64,000 nucleotides of DNA from Compostimonas suwonensis (GCF_002797855.1 NZ_PGFB01000004.1:186001-250000), one strand, 5' to 3'. Counted from the stretch's first letter, positions 8,889 through 18,259 are shown. Notes: generated by a model not told the origin, from the letters alone. Translations and numbers: made by a program.

Positions 8889-9624
8889 CGTCCACCTCCT
8901 CGTGTCGCGGTACTCCGATGTACGCCTCGATGACCTGCGGATCCGCCTGGACCTCGTCCGGCGTGCCGTCCGCGATGAGCTGTCCGTGCTCGAGCACGAG
9001 CACACGGCGGCTGATCCGCATGACCACCTTGAGCAGGTGCTCGACGAGCAGGACGGTCACGCCCTCGTCGACCAGCTGGCGGATGAGCATGATCGCATCC
9101 TCCACCTCGTGCGGGGTCAGGCCCGTCATCACCTCGTCGAGCAGGAGCAAGGTGGGCTCGGGCACGAGCGCGCGCGCGAGCTCGAGCCGTTTTCGGTCGA
9201 TGAGCGTGAGCTCTGCCGGGCTTCGGTCCGCCCGATCGTCGAGACCCAGCCGTTCGAGAGCGCGGCGGGCCGCGCCCTCGGCAGCCGACACGGAGTGGAA
9301 CTTCGCCAGGCCGCCGACGAGAGCGTTCTCGAGCACCGTCATCGACGGGAAGAGACGAACCTTCTGGAAGGTTCTGGCGACGCCGAGCTCGGGGAAGCGA
9401 TAGCTCGGCGATCGGGTCGTGTCGATCCCCATCGTCCGTCGACGACCGCTGTCCAGCTTCTGGAAGCCCGTCATAAGGTCGAAGGTGGTGCTCTTTCCCG
9501 CCCCGTTCGGCCCGACGAGCGCGATCACCCCACCCTCGTCGATGGTGAAGGTCACGTTGTTGACGGCTTTCACACCCCCGAACGACTTGGAGGCGCCATC
9601 CATCTCGATAAGCGCGCGTGACAT
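8875..9624 (-). CDS. livG: LivG-type ABC transporter ATPase
   Basis: First ATPase of the importer, 249 residues. Walker A is GPNGAGKST, followed by the LivG-typical long insertion before the signature region LTLIDRKRLELARALV. Walker B is LLLLDEVMTGLTP, and the C-terminal region has the IxADGTPDEV and EAYIG features of the family. The ATG at 9624 follows a GGAGGTGA ribosome site. It lies 7 bases after livM. Confidence 0.93.
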   Translation of the reverse strand: MSRALIEMDGASKSFGGVKAVNNVTFTIDEGGVIALVGPNGAGKSTTFDLMTGFQKLDSGRRRTMGIDTTRSPSYRFPELGVARTFQKVRLFPSMTVLENALVGGLAKFHSVSAAEGAARRALERLGLDDRADRSPAELTLIDRKRLELARALVPEPTLLLLDEVMTGLTPHEVEDAIMLIRQLVDEGVTVLLVEHLLKVVMRISRRVLVLEHGQLIADGTPDEVQADPQVIEAYIGVPRHEEVDDAGR

Positions 9625-9631
9625 CCCGATC

Positions 9632-10669
9632 TCACCTCCGTGACTTCTCGCTGGCCTGCCGCCGGGGTGGCACAGGCGTCGTCTGATCCTGGTGCTTCCT
9701 GCGCCCCTTCTCCACCGCCGCGCGAATCCGACGCGGGATGGAGACGAGCCCGCCGGGCAGCCACAGCGCCACAGCGATGAGGAAGAGGCCGTACACGATC
9801 ACATCCGCACCCGCGAAGACGTGCTGCAGGGCGTTGTTCGCCGACTGGCTGATCACGACCACCGCGATCCCGCCGATCACCGGGCCCCACAGGGTTCCTG
9901 CGCCGCCGAAGATCGCACCGAGCGCCATCTCGACGGACCTGTCGGTTCCGAACGCACCCGTCGGGTCGATGAAGAGGTCGTGTTGGGCGGTCAGCGTCCC
10001 GACGAATGACACCATCACAGCGCTCAGGACGAACGCCCGGAGCTTGACCTGCTCGGTCTTCACCCCGAGGGCCCGCGCGACATCCACGTCGTCTCTCACC
10101 GAGCGGAGCTTGTAGCCGAAGGAGCTCCGCATGACCAGCCAGGCGATCGCCGTGAAGATCACGAGGGTGATCAAGGCGATGTAGTAGTAGCTCTGCTGAC
10201 CGCGGAACTGGAACATCAGGAACGACGGCTCCGTGAGCGGAACGCTCAATCCCACGTCGCCACCCGTCAGCTCGGTGAAGTGGCGCGCCAGGTTCACGAG
10301 CAGCAGCGAGAAGACGAAGGTCACAAGGGTGAAGTAGACGCCTCGCAGGTGTGTCGTGATCGAGCCGAGCCCCAGCGCGACAACGGCCGAGATCACCATT
10401 CCGGCGATTCCGCCGAGCCACGGCGAGATGCCGAAGTTCACGACCAGAAGCGTGCTCGTGTATGCCCCGATCCCGAAGAAGGCTGCATGCCCGAAGGAGA
10501 GCCGGCCGCCCAACCCGCCCACGATGTTCCAGGCGACGGCCATCGCAGCCAGCGTGATCGCCTCGAAGCCGAGGCCCTGCAGGTATCCGGTTCGCAGCAG
10601 CCAGAGCGGCGACACTGCGAGGAACACGAAGAATGCGGCCCCGACGATGAGGCTCAGACGTTCTCTCAT
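9632..10669 (-). CDS. livM: LivM-type ABC transporter permease
   Basis: Membrane permease of 345 residues with about nine hydrophobic segments. It has the LivM hallmark GGLGGRLSFGHAAFFGIGAY near residue 55 and the family GGAGTLWGPVIGG motif near residue 250. The tail after residue 310 is strongly basic and cytoplasmic. The start overlaps the livH stop as ATGA, so the two permeases are made in step. Confidence 0.92.
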   Translation of the reverse strand: MRERLSLIVGAAFFVFLAVSPLWLLRTGYLQGLGFEAITLAAMAVAWNIVGGLGGRLSFGHAAFFGIGAYTSTLLVVNFGISPWLGGIAGMVISAVVALGLGSITTHLRGVYFTLVTFVFSLLLVNLARHFTELTGGDVGLSVPLTEPSFLMFQFRGQQSYYYIALITLVIFTAIAWLVMRSSFGYKLRSVRDDVDVARALGVKTEQVKLRAFVLSAVMVSFVGTLTAQHDLFIDPTGAFGTDRSVEMALGAIFGGAGTLWGPVIGGIAVVVISQSANNALQHVFAGADVIVYGLFLIAVALWLPGGLVSIPRRIRAAVEKGRRKHQDQTTPVPPRRQASEKSRR

Positions 10670-11541
10670 GCCACGTCTCCCTTTCGCCCGAAGAGGCCGT
10701 TCGGCCTGAAGATGAGTACGAGGATGAAGATGACGAACAGGCCGGCATCCTGCAGCGCCGGTCCGACGAACGCGCTTGTGAGCTGCTGTACGACACCCGC
10801 GATGACCCCGCCCACGAATGCGCCGTAGACGCTGCTGAGCCCGCCGAGCACGACGGCGACGAACGCGATGACCAGGAACGCGTCACCGGTCGTCGGCGAG
10901 ACCGGCTGATAGGTGACGAGCACCCCGCCCGCCACGATAGCGATGCAGATTCCGATCGCCATCGAGATCGTGTAGATCCGCTTCGATCGCACTCCCGCGG
11001 ACTCGGCCATCTGCGAGTCGTCGACGACCGCCCTCATCCGCCTCCCGAGATCCGTGTAGCGGAGGATCAGGACGAGCATCGCCGCGACGAGGATCGCTAT
11101 CGCGAAGCCGATGATGTGCGCGGGCTTCACATAGAGGCCGCCACCGATGTCGACGAGTGTCGAGCCCGCCGTGAACCCGGACAGCGACAGGGAGTTGGGA
11201 GAGAAGATCACCTGCGCGATGCTCTTGATGATGAGGCTGAGACCGAGCGTGAGAAGAAGCTGACGCAACTCGTCCTTGCCCGTGACCGGCCCCAGGAGGA
11301 CCGTCTGCAGGAGCGCTCCGAAGAGGAGGCCGAGAGGAACCGCGATCAGCAGGGCGACGAACGGATTCACTCCCGCGTTGTAAAGGGAGTACACGAGGTA
11401 CATGCCCACGAGCACGATCGACCCGTGTGCGAAGTTGATGACCCTCATCACTCCGAAGATCAGGCTCAGGCCCATGGCCACAAGCCCGTAGACGCCGCCG
11501 AGGAGGAGACCCGTGAGCGCGGTCTGCGCGAATAGTTGCAT
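10666..11541 (-). CDS. livH: LivH-type ABC transporter permease
   Basis: Membrane permease of about 291 residues. LLLGGVYGLVAMGLSLIFGV and RVINFAHGSIVLVGMY at the N-terminus are diagnostic for LivH, and GGLSSVYGAFVGGVIAG near residue 240 is the conserved loop. I chose ATG 11541 because GGACAGG lies 11 bases upstream; GTG 11553 or ATG 11565 are possible. A stem-loop lies between this gene and livK, so its expression may be lower than that of the binding protein. Confidence 0.9.
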   Translation of the reverse strand: MQLFAQTALTGLLLGGVYGLVAMGLSLIFGVMRVINFAHGSIVLVGMYLVYSLYNAGVNPFVALLIAVPLGLLFGALLQTVLLGPVTGKDELRQLLLTLGLSLIIKSIAQVIFSPNSLSLSGFTAGSTLVDIGGGLYVKPAHIIGFAIAILVAAMLVLILRYTDLGRRMRAVVDDSQMAESAGVRSKRIYTISMAIGICIAIVAGGVLVTYQPVSPTTGDAFLVIAFVAVVLGGLSSVYGAFVGGVIAGVVQQLTSAFVGPALQDAGLFVIFILVLIFRPNGLFGRKGDVA

Positions 11542-11569
11542 GTCGAGTGGCACCTGTCCGATCATTTGG

Positions 11570-11604
11570 CTGGGCCGCCCGACGGGTGACGCCGGACGGC
11601 CCAG
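11570..11604 (-). promoter_or_regulatory. Stem-loop between livK and livH
   Basis: CTGGGCCGCCCG and CGGACGGCCCAG form a 12-bp stem with one G-T pair and an 11-base loop, in the 85 bases between livK (stop 11627) and livH (start 11541). Hairpins directly after binding-protein genes often stabilise the upstream message or attenuate read-through, giving more binding protein than permease. Confidence 0.5.
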
Positions 11605-11626
11605 TACTGACACGAGCGACTGTCTA

Positions 11627-12943
11627 CTACTCCGGTTTGCAGGCCTGGACCTCCTGCGGCCAGACCGTGCACGGCACGCCGTCCTGCCACTGGATCATGA
11701 TCGGGAAGATCACGGAGTTGCGACCCGTCTCGTCGAACCGCACCGAGCCACCGGGCATCCAGCTCGCCGGGCCCTCCGAGAACTCGATCGTATGGAGCGC
11801 GCTCGAGATCGCGGCGGGGTCTGCGCTGGCCGCGCTCTCCATCGCGGCCGCGATCTCCCACACGGCGACATACGCCTCGCCCGCCTCCTGCGGAGCGAAC
11901 TTGCCGTACTTGGCCTTGTACGCCTCGTTGACGTCGCCGATGCCGTCGTACGGCAGGTCGAAGTTCCAGCTGGTCATGCTGAGAACACCGTTGACGGATT
12001 CGCCCAGTTGCTCGCCGAACTCGGGGTCGAGGATGCCGCCACCGCCGAGGCCCACCATGGGACCCGTGAATCCGAGAGTGCGCGCCGTGCTGACGATCGT
12101 TGCGACGGCGGGGGTGGGGCCGCCGAGGAGAATGGCGTCGGGATGTTCAGCGAGCGCCGTCTGCACCATGACGGTGGCGTCGCTCAGGTCCTGCGGATAG
12201 AACGCCTGGTTGACCACCGTGAGACCGTTGTCGGACGCTTGCTGGATCGCCGTCTCCCCCTGCGCCTGTGTCGTCGCGTCGTTCGCCGCGAGCACGGCGA
12301 CCTTCTCGACCGGCGAGCCGACGGCGGCGAAGGCATCCTTGAGGTACGACACCGCGGACCCACCGGAGGCGCTCGCGAGGATCGACACCTGGAAGTAGTT
12401 CTGGTAACCGCGCTCGCCGAGCGCATCCGAGTTCGACATCGTGATGAGCGGCACGCTCGCCTGCTCGGCGGAGGTCGATGCCGTGTTCGTGAACGCCGTC
12501 ACATATGCACCGACGATGGCCACCGCGCCGTCCTGCTCGATGAGCTGGCGCGTGACGGTTCCGGCCTGCCCGGGATCGGTGGAGCCCGTGTCGGCCGTCA
12601 CTCCCGTCAGCTGGGCGCCGTCGAGGGCCTTGATACCTCCGGCCGCGTTGATCTCGTCGATCGCGAGGAGCGCGCCGTTCGCCGATGCCTGGCCGCCCGA
12701 TGCCCACGATCCCGTCAGTGGGAAGGGCAGGCCGATCGTGTAGCTCGTGCCCGACGAGTCACCGCCGTCGCCGCCCGCCGCGCCATCCGAAGAACACGCA
12801 CCGAGTGCGAGGATCGCGACGCTCGCGCCCGCTATCGCGGCCGCGGCCCTGATGCGCCGCGGTGTGTGGCCGCGCCGCTCGCCTGTACCGTGCCGTTTGT
12901 CTATACCGTGCCGCTGGTCTGTACCGTGCAGTGCATTTGTCAC
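11627..12943 (-). CDS. livK: LivK-type substrate-binding lipoprotein
   Basis: Solute-binding protein of 438 residues for the LivHMGF importer. A hydrophobic stretch ending in LALGAC (lipobox, Cys near residue 50) predicts a membrane-anchored lipoprotein. The mature part begins as a Type I periplasmic-binding fold (IGLPFPLTGSWASGGQASAN, then NAAGGI). Before the signal sequence lies an unusual roughly 20-residue hydrophilic extension made of HGT(D/G)-type repeats, encoded by three 18-bp units. It is therefore possible that the true start lies further in. IclR-like operators lie upstream. The ligand is unknown. Confidence 0.9.
   Translation of the reverse strand: MTNALHGTDQRHGIDKRHGTGERRGHTPRRIRAAAAIAGASVAILALGACSSDGAAGGDGGDSSGTSYTIGLPFPLTGSWASGGQASANGALLAIDEINAAGGIKALDGAQLTGVTADTGSTDPGQAGTVTRQLIEQDGAVAIVGAYVTAFTNTASTSAEQASVPLITMSNSDALGERGYQNYFQVSILASASGGSAVSYLKDAFAAVGSPVEKVAVLAANDATTQAQGETAIQQASDNGLTVVNQAFYPQDLSDATVMVQTALAEHPDAILLGGPTPAVATIVSTARTLGFTGPMVGLGGGGILDPEFGEQLGESVNGVLSMTSWNFDLPYDGIGDVNEAYKAKYGKFAPQEAGEAYVAVWEIAAAMESAASADPAAISSALHTIEFSEGPASWMPGGSVRFDETGRNSVIFPIMIQWQDGVPCTVWPQEVQACKPE
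12883..12936 (-). repeat. Three tandem 18-bp repeats in the 5' end of livK
   Basis: Units at 12883-12900, 12901-12918 and 12919-12936 share the core TACCGTGC and keep the reading frame. They encode a charged HGTxxR-like repeat ahead of the lipoprotein signal sequence. Confidence 0.6.
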
Positions 12944-12992
12944 TTCTGTTCCTCCACATTGAGGTTGGCGGCCCTAGTTAGCCCCCGACAGA

Positions 12993-13078
12993 TTCCGAGA
13001 GTTCGGAAATGATTTCCGACAGGCTGACTCTATGGGCGCCGTTCTGCGCCGACAACGCGATTCCGTGAATCCGGAATC
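12993..13078. promoter_or_regulatory. Cluster of three inverted repeats upstream of livK
   Basis: The 165-base gap upstream of livK holds TTCCGA-GAGT-TCGGAA (12993-13008), the overlapping TCGGAAA-TGA-TTTCCGA (13003-13019) and GATTCCGTGAATCCGGAATC (13059-13078). The last shares the pattern GATTC-n-GAATC-n-GGAATC with the palindrome in front of the second IclR gene at 22886-22912. I infer an IclR operator region controlling the liv operon. Confidence 0.55.
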
Positions 13079-13108
13079 GACGGCCCCGCCCGCGCCTCCG
13101 AGCAGCCG

Positions 13109-14818
13109 TCAGACCTCCGCGAGCCGCCGAGAAACGAGGTCCGCAGCGGGCGCAGACAGCTCTCTGCGCGTGAGTTTCCCGGTGGCAGTGCGAGGCAGCT
13201 CTCGCACGAACTCGACGGCCCACGGCACCTTGAAGCTCGCGACGGAGTCGCGGCAGTGCCCGATGATCCACTCCTCGGAGGCGGCCTGCCCGGCGCGGGG
13301 GACGACGAAGGCGATGGGGACCTCACCGCGAGACGGATGCGGTGCACCAACGACCGCGACCTCTTCAACGGGGGGAAGACTCGCGATGAACGCCTCGACC
13401 TCGGTGGGCGAGATATTGATCCCGTTCGACTTGATCATGTCCGAATGCCGGCTGACGAACTGTATGCTCCCGTCCGCCCGCATCGTGCCGAGATCGCCCG
13501 TGCGATACCAGCCGTCCTCCGTGATGGCTTCCCGAGTGGCCTCTGCGTTGTTGAGGTACCCGGGCGTCACCCGGCCTCGGACCCAGATCTCCCCCTGATC
13601 TCCGATCGGAACGGTCTCCCGCGACTCGATGTCGACGATCCGCACCTCCACACCGGGAAGCGGCTGGCCCTGCGTCACCACCCGCTCGCTCACGGGCATC
13701 TCGTGCGGCGTCACGCAGCAGTTCCCATAGGTCTCGGTCTGGCCGTAGACGTTGCACAGCTCAGGGATCCCGAGTTCGACGATAGCCCGCTCGACCTCCT
13801 CTCCCCGGCCGATGATGAGGCCCGTGCGAAGCGAGTCGATGGCACGCACTTCGGCCGCGACCTCCTCCTCGAGTGCCAGCGCAAGGCTCGGCAGCAGGTA
13901 GAGCGCCGTGCACGCCTCTCTCGCGAGCACCTGGGCGGCCTCCGCCGCTGTGAACCGCTCCTGCAGCACAAGACAGCCCCCATGGGTCAAAGTCGTCATC
14001 GCCGCGTTGGCGATTCCGTAGCTCCAGAAGATGGGAGAGCCGAGCCAGACCCGCTCGCTGTCGCCGAACCCCGCTCTCTCCCCCATCGCGAAGCCGTTCT
14101 CGATGAGATGCCGATGACGCAGCGGAACAGCCTTGGGATACTGCGTCGTTCCCGAGGTGTACACAATGACCGCCGCGTCATCGCCCCGCGCACGATTCTC
14201 CGGAGCAGGCCTGCCGGCCGCACGCACGATCAGGTCGTGGAAGTCATGGGCGGAATCCGGAATGGGCGTCTCGCGGACACCCGAGCCGATCGTGATGAGA
14301 TTGCGCAGCTGGGGGTATCGCTCACTGTGCACCGGCCCGCCCGTCTCCCAGAACTCGGGGACCAGGGTCGCCAGCTCTCCGAGGAGATCGCTCGAGCGCA
14401 CGCTCGGCGTCATGATCAGGGTCTCGGTCTTCGCTGACGACAGGAGGAAGTCCAGGTCCCACGCGCGAACCCAGGTGTTGAAGCTGTCAACGGCGACCCC
14501 GAGTCGCATCGCTGCGAAGGCCGCGACGACCCACTCCTCGATGTTGGGGGCCAGAAGTGCGACTCGGCTCCCGGGCGAGACACCGAGCGTCGCGAGCGAT
14601 GCGGCGAACTCGCCGACGCGACGTGCGAGTTCCTCGTAGCTCAGAGTGCCCGAGCTGGAGACCAGGGCGTCGGCATCGGGGCGGACGGCGGCGGTCTGGT
14701 CGAGCAGTGCGGGAAGGGTTCGCGCCTCGGGCGGCAGCCGGTTCTCGTCCCAGGCGAGCGGGCCGAACGAGCTCAATCGTGTGGAATCGGAACTCATGGG
14801 TTCTGACCGTCCTTTCAT
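13109..14818 (-). CDS. AMP-forming acyl-CoA ligase
   Basis: Adenylate-forming ligase of 569 residues that activates a carboxylic acid to its CoA thioester. The family motifs occur in order: the P-loop-like VIVYTSGTTQYPKAVPL, the adenylate-binding NVYGQTETYG, the hinge YRTGDLGTM and the C-terminal catalytic lysine in PRTATGKLTRREL. It starts at ATG 14818, directly after the SDR stop, with GAGGG 8 bases upstream. It is the last gene of the nine-gene catabolic operon and probably commits the imported acid to degradation. The substrate is unknown. Confidence 0.92.
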   Translation of the reverse strand: MKGRSEPMSSDSTRLSSFGPLAWDENRLPPEARTLPALLDQTAAVRPDADALVSSSGTLSYEELARRVGEFAASLATLGVSPGSRVALLAPNIEEWVVAAFAAMRLGVAVDSFNTWVRAWDLDFLLSSAKTETLIMTPSVRSSDLLGELATLVPEFWETGGPVHSERYPQLRNLITIGSGVRETPIPDSAHDFHDLIVRAAGRPAPENRARGDDAAVIVYTSGTTQYPKAVPLRHRHLIENGFAMGERAGFGDSERVWLGSPIFWSYGIANAAMTTLTHGGCLVLQERFTAAEAAQVLAREACTALYLLPSLALALEEEVAAEVRAIDSLRTGLIIGRGEEVERAIVELGIPELCNVYGQTETYGNCCVTPHEMPVSERVVTQGQPLPGVEVRIVDIESRETVPIGDQGEIWVRGRVTPGYLNNAEATREAITEDGWYRTGDLGTMRADGSIQFVSRHSDMIKSNGINISPTEVEAFIASLPPVEEVAVVGAPHPSRGEVPIAFVVPRAGQAASEEWIIGHCRDSVASFKVPWAVEFVRELPRTATGKLTRRELSAPAADLVSRRLAEV

Positions 14819-15574
14819 CTAGATGACCCTCGTCGCCGTGAGCCCGCCATCGACGCGGATGTCCGCACCGGTGATGAAACCCGACATGTCCGAGGCGAGG
14901 AACAGCACACATCGCGCCACGTCCTCCGCTTCGCCGAGTCGCTCGAGCGGGGTCATCGCGATCGCCGTCGCACCGCTTCCTTCTCGGGTGTAGTGGTCGC
15001 GATTGATCCCCGTGACGATCACGCCGGGACTGATCGAGTTGACCCGGATGCCTCGTGGGCCGAGTTCGGCCGCGAGTTCACGTGTCATCGACAGCATTCC
15101 CCCTTTCGTCGCGGTATAGGCGGGGTAACGATTGCCCGAGTTCGCCGTCATCGACGCGATCTGGATGATGCTCCCGCCGCGTCGCATTCGTGGCACCGTC
15201 GCCTTGAGCACCGCGAAACAGCCGGAGAGGTTCACCGAGACGATCCGCTCCCAGTCCTCCCGCTGCGTCTGCTCCAGATCCTTGCGGATCATGATCCCGG
15301 CGGCGTTGATCACGATGTCGGCCTCGAGCGAGCCGAGCGCCGTCTGCACCGCACCCCACTCGCTCACATCAAGCACGAGCGCCTCGACCGAGCCTCGCAG
15401 ACCGTCCGCCGCCCCCACCGTCTGCTCGAGGCCGTCGCCGCTCACATCCACCGCAGTCACTCGCGCTCCGGCGTCAGCGAGCAGGATCGCACTTGCCCGC
15501 CCGATGCCCGACCCTCCGCCCGTCACGAGGGCGCGTCGTCCTCGAAGGTCGACGAGACACTCCGAAGCGCTCAT
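14819..15574 (-). CDS. Short-chain dehydrogenase/reductase (SDR)
   Basis: A 251-residue NAD(H)-preferring SDR. The cofactor motif TGGGSGIG lies at about residues 18-25, an acidic residue follows beta-2 (AVDVSG, favouring NAD), and the catalytic Ser (IASMTANSG), Tyr and Lys (YTATKGG) are all present. In this operon it could oxidise a 3-hydroxyacyl-CoA made by the neighbouring hydratase. It overlaps the hydratase stop as ATGA and abuts the ligase. Confidence 0.9.
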   Translation of the reverse strand: MSASECLVDLRGRRALVTGGGSGIGRASAILLADAGARVTAVDVSGDGLEQTVGAADGLRGSVEALVLDVSEWGAVQTALGSLEADIVINAAGIMIRKDLEQTQREDWERIVSVNLSGCFAVLKATVPRMRRGGSIIQIASMTANSGNRYPAYTATKGGMLSMTRELAAELGPRGIRVNSISPGVIVTGINRDHYTREGSGATAIAMTPLERLGEAEDVARCVLFLASDMSGFITGADIRVDGGLTATRVI

Positions 15575-16374
15575 CGCGTCTCGCCCTCCGGACGTTCCAC
15601 GCAGAATCGCGGCGCACGCCGGGCGAGGAAGGCCTGAACACCCTCGACGTAGTCGTCGCCGGAGAACGAGGCGTTTCGCACCTCGACGGTCTCCGGGGTC
15701 TCCTCCCGCACACCCTTCGCAAGCTCGCGGAGCATCGACTTCGCCCCTCGAATCGAGGTGCTCGACAGGCTCGCGATCTCGGCGGCGATCGTGCGAACGG
15801 CTCCCTCGAGCGCCGCCGGTGCGTGGATCTCGTCGACGAGCCCGGCGCTCAGCGCTTCATCCGCGGTGAGAAGGCGGGCGGTCACGAGCATCCGCGTCGC
15901 CCTCACCCTGCCCACGGCGTCGACAAGTCGCCTCGTAGACTCGAGCCCGTAGACGAGGCCGATCCGAGCCGCGGTGACTCCGATTCGAAGACGCGTGTCG
16001 GCGATGCGGAGATCGCAGGCGAGCGCGATCCCGCATCCTCCCCCCACGCACGCCCCGTGGATCTGCGCAATAACGGGCACGGGGCACGACTCGAGTGCGC
16101 GCTCGGCCGTTGCGACCGCCGCGTTGTAGCTGATCGCGGGGGCACCGGGCGCTCTCGTCTCGCGGAACTCCGAGATGTCCCCGCCCGCCGAGAACGCCTC
16201 CTCGCCCGCCCCGCGCACGACGACGACCCTCACGCGCCCGTCGCCGCTCAGACCATCGATCGTTCGGGCGATCAGGCGGTACATCCCGAGGTCGAGGGCG
16301 TTCCGCACCGGCCTGTTGTCGATCTCGATCGTCGCGATCCCCCGGTCGACGACCGAGCGTACGGTGCCCGTCAC
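15571..16374 (-). CDS. Enoyl-CoA hydratase/isomerase family protein
   Basis: A 267-residue crotonase-fold protein. The oxyanion-hole segments FSAGGDISEF and HGACVGGGCGIALACDLRIA are clear. The family covers hydration, isomerisation and C-C cleavage of CoA thioesters, so the exact reaction is open. Both ends overlap neighbours by 4 bases (ATGA), linking it to the CaiB-like transferase upstream and the SDR downstream. Confidence 0.88.
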   Translation of the reverse strand: MTGTVRSVVDRGIATIEIDNRPVRNALDLGMYRLIARTIDGLSGDGRVRVVVVRGAGEEAFSAGGDISEFRETRAPGAPAISYNAAVATAERALESCPVPVIAQIHGACVGGGCGIALACDLRIADTRLRIGVTAARIGLVYGLESTRRLVDAVGRVRATRMLVTARLLTADEALSAGLVDEIHAPAALEGAVRTIAAEIASLSSTSIRGAKSMLRELAKGVREETPETVEVRNASFSGDDYVEGVQAFLARRAPRFCVERPEGETR

Positions 16375-17390
16375 GGCTCCGCTCCCGGATCGATCGGGTG
16401 CAGCCAGTCGACGGGGATCGGCAGACCCGCGCAGGCGTCGTTCCCCGCACTGCGGCGAGCGAGCTGGGCAAGGATCTCGGGATCGGAGGGATCGATCACC
16501 TCGACGGGCAGGTCGTGGTTCGCTGCGATCGCCGCGATCTCGTCAGCGGTCATCGCCTGAAGCGATGCGGCGAGCCGCTCACGGATTCGGGCGGACCGGG
16601 TGCGTCGATCACTGTACCGGGTGTACTCCGGATGTCCGGACCAGTCGTCCCAGCCGAGCGCGGCGCACAGGCGCTCCCACATCGGATCCTCGAGCAGGGC
16701 GACGACAACACGATGTCCGTCACGAGACGAGAAGGTGCCGTAGCTCGGTTCGCGATGATCGACGGCCTCCGGTTTGATCCGCGCCCATGAGGCCGCCGCG
16801 TCGAGCATTGCCAGATCGAGGTGTGCGCCCGCCCCCGCGTGCCAGGCCGCGACTGCCAGGAGGGCGGCAGTCGATCCGGTCGACAGGTCGACCCAAGGCA
16901 CCCCGATGCGATCGATCGTGACGTCATCCGGGATGGCTCCGATCATCGCCTGAAGGCTGATGTCGTGCGTCGGCCGCGACGCGAGGGGGCCGCTCTGGCC
17001 GAAACCGGAGATCGAGCAGTAGACGATCCCGGGATTGATCGCGCTCACCGTCGCGTAGTCGCAGCCCAGACGCGCGACGACCCCGGGGCGGAAGCCTTCG
17101 ACGAAGACCTCGGCGTCGACGGCCAGTCGAAGCAGCTCAGCACGATCGCCGTCGCTCTTGAGATCCAGCCTCACCCCGCGTTTCCATCGGTTCACGGTCG
17201 TGAACATCGCTGGGTCGAAAGCGCGCCCCGCATCGCCGCCGGGCGGCTCGACCTTGATCACGTCCGCCCCGAGCGCGGCGAGCAGCGCGGTCGCGTAAGG
17301 CCCCGGCAATTGCTGGCTGAGGTCGAGCACGCGCATTCCGGCGAGCGGGCCGTCTCCACCCGAGAGAAGCCACGAGATCTGTTCGCTCAT
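16371..17390 (-). CDS. Family III (CaiB/BaiF) CoA-transferase
   Basis: A 339-residue CoA-transferase of the class that forms an aspartyl-CoA intermediate. The N-terminal signature LAGMRVLDLSQQLPGPYATALLAALGAD and the catalytic aspartate in RPTHDISLQA are present. It is shorter than the common 380-410 residues, with a trimmed C-terminus. It could supply an alternative, ligase-independent route to the CoA ester by transfer from a pathway product. It overlaps both neighbours by 4 bases. Confidence 0.88.
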   Translation of the reverse strand: MSEQISWLLSGGDGPLAGMRVLDLSQQLPGPYATALLAALGADVIKVEPPGGDAGRAFDPAMFTTVNRWKRGVRLDLKSDGDRAELLRLAVDAEVFVEGFRPGVVARLGCDYATVSAINPGIVYCSISGFGQSGPLASRPTHDISLQAMIGAIPDDVTIDRIGVPWVDLSTGSTAALLAVAAWHAGAGAHLDLAMLDAAASWARIKPEAVDHREPSYGTFSSRDGHRVVVALLEDPMWERLCAALGWDDWSGHPEYTRYSDRRTRSARIRERLAASLQAMTADEIAAIAANHDLPVEVIDPSDPEILAQLARRSAGNDACAGLPIPVDWLHPIDPGAEP

Positions 17391-18259
17391 AGGATCGCCA
17401 GAGGGGTGACCTGCCCCGCGGTCGAACCGGCGAACCCGACCGGGGCCACGACAAAGCAGAACTCGGCCACCCCGCGGCCCACGAGCCCGTCGAGCTCCAG
17501 GTTCTCGATGAACGGCACACCGTGCTCATGGATGAGTGCGAGGTGCACGGGGAACCGCGTGCCCTCGCTCGACGGCTGCACCTCGATCGCGTAGTTGTCG
17601 ACGCCGACGATCGCGATGTCGGCGGCGGCGATCCACTCGGCGGCTGATTCGTCGAGCCCCGGCTCGTTGTCGAAGTAGTCGGCGTGGCTTTCCCGATGCG
17701 ACTCCCACCACCCCGTGCGCACGACGAGAGCGTCACCGGCCTCGGGCACGAGTCCGGCGGACGCGTAGCCGCGGGCGAGCTCCTCGGCGCCGATGCGGGT
17801 GGATGCCGGAAGCGGCTCGCCCCTGGCCGCGACGAGATCGATCAGCACGCCGCGGGTCATGATGCTCCGCAGTGTCTCGGCGCCGAGTCGCGCCGCCCCC
17901 GTCGTGGACCGCAGTGTCGAGGCCGGATGCCCGTTGAAGAGCTCGTCACCTGACCACACGTGAGAGAGGGCGTCCACGTGGGTTCCGCTGTGCGTCGAGA
18001 GCATCACGGTGTCCTCGGCGAACTTGAACCCGCCGACGACCCGGGCGCCGAGTGCGTAGTCGCCGGCATCCCGATCCATGAATCTCATCCCACGCCCGCG
18101 ATGCGGTGGCACGGCGCCCTCGGCTCCGGAGGGCTGTGCGAGCGCCACGACGGTCCCCTCGCGGACGAGCGATGCGGCTCGCCGCACCTCGTCCGGACCC
18201 ACGAGGTTGAGCGCACCGATCTCGTCGGAGCTCCCCCATCTGCCCCAATTGCCGCTCAC
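17387..18259 (-). CDS. Cyclase/kynurenine formamidase-like metal hydrolase
   Basis: A 290-residue member of the cyclase family (kynurenine formamidase, isatin hydrolase and relatives). The metal-binding motif appears as HSGTHVDALSH, with Leu in place of the common Pro. These enzymes hydrolyse cyclic or linear amides, lactones or similar bonds. Its presence suggests a ring-opening or deacylation step. The start is GTG 18259, overlapping the alcohol dehydrogenase stop as GTGA; the frame stays open far upstream only as an antisense-like shadow. Confidence 0.85.
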   Translation of the reverse strand: MSGNWGRWGSSDEIGALNLVGPDEVRRAASLVREGTVVALAQPSGAEGAVPPHRGRGMRFMDRDAGDYALGARVVGGFKFAEDTVMLSTHSGTHVDALSHVWSGDELFNGHPASTLRSTTGAARLGAETLRSIMTRGVLIDLVAARGEPLPASTRIGAEELARGYASAGLVPEAGDALVVRTGWWESHRESHADYFDNEPGLDESAAEWIAAADIAIVGVDNYAIEVQPSSEGTRFPVHLALIHEHGVPFIENLELDGLVGRGVAEFCFVVAPVGFAGSTAGQVTPLAIL

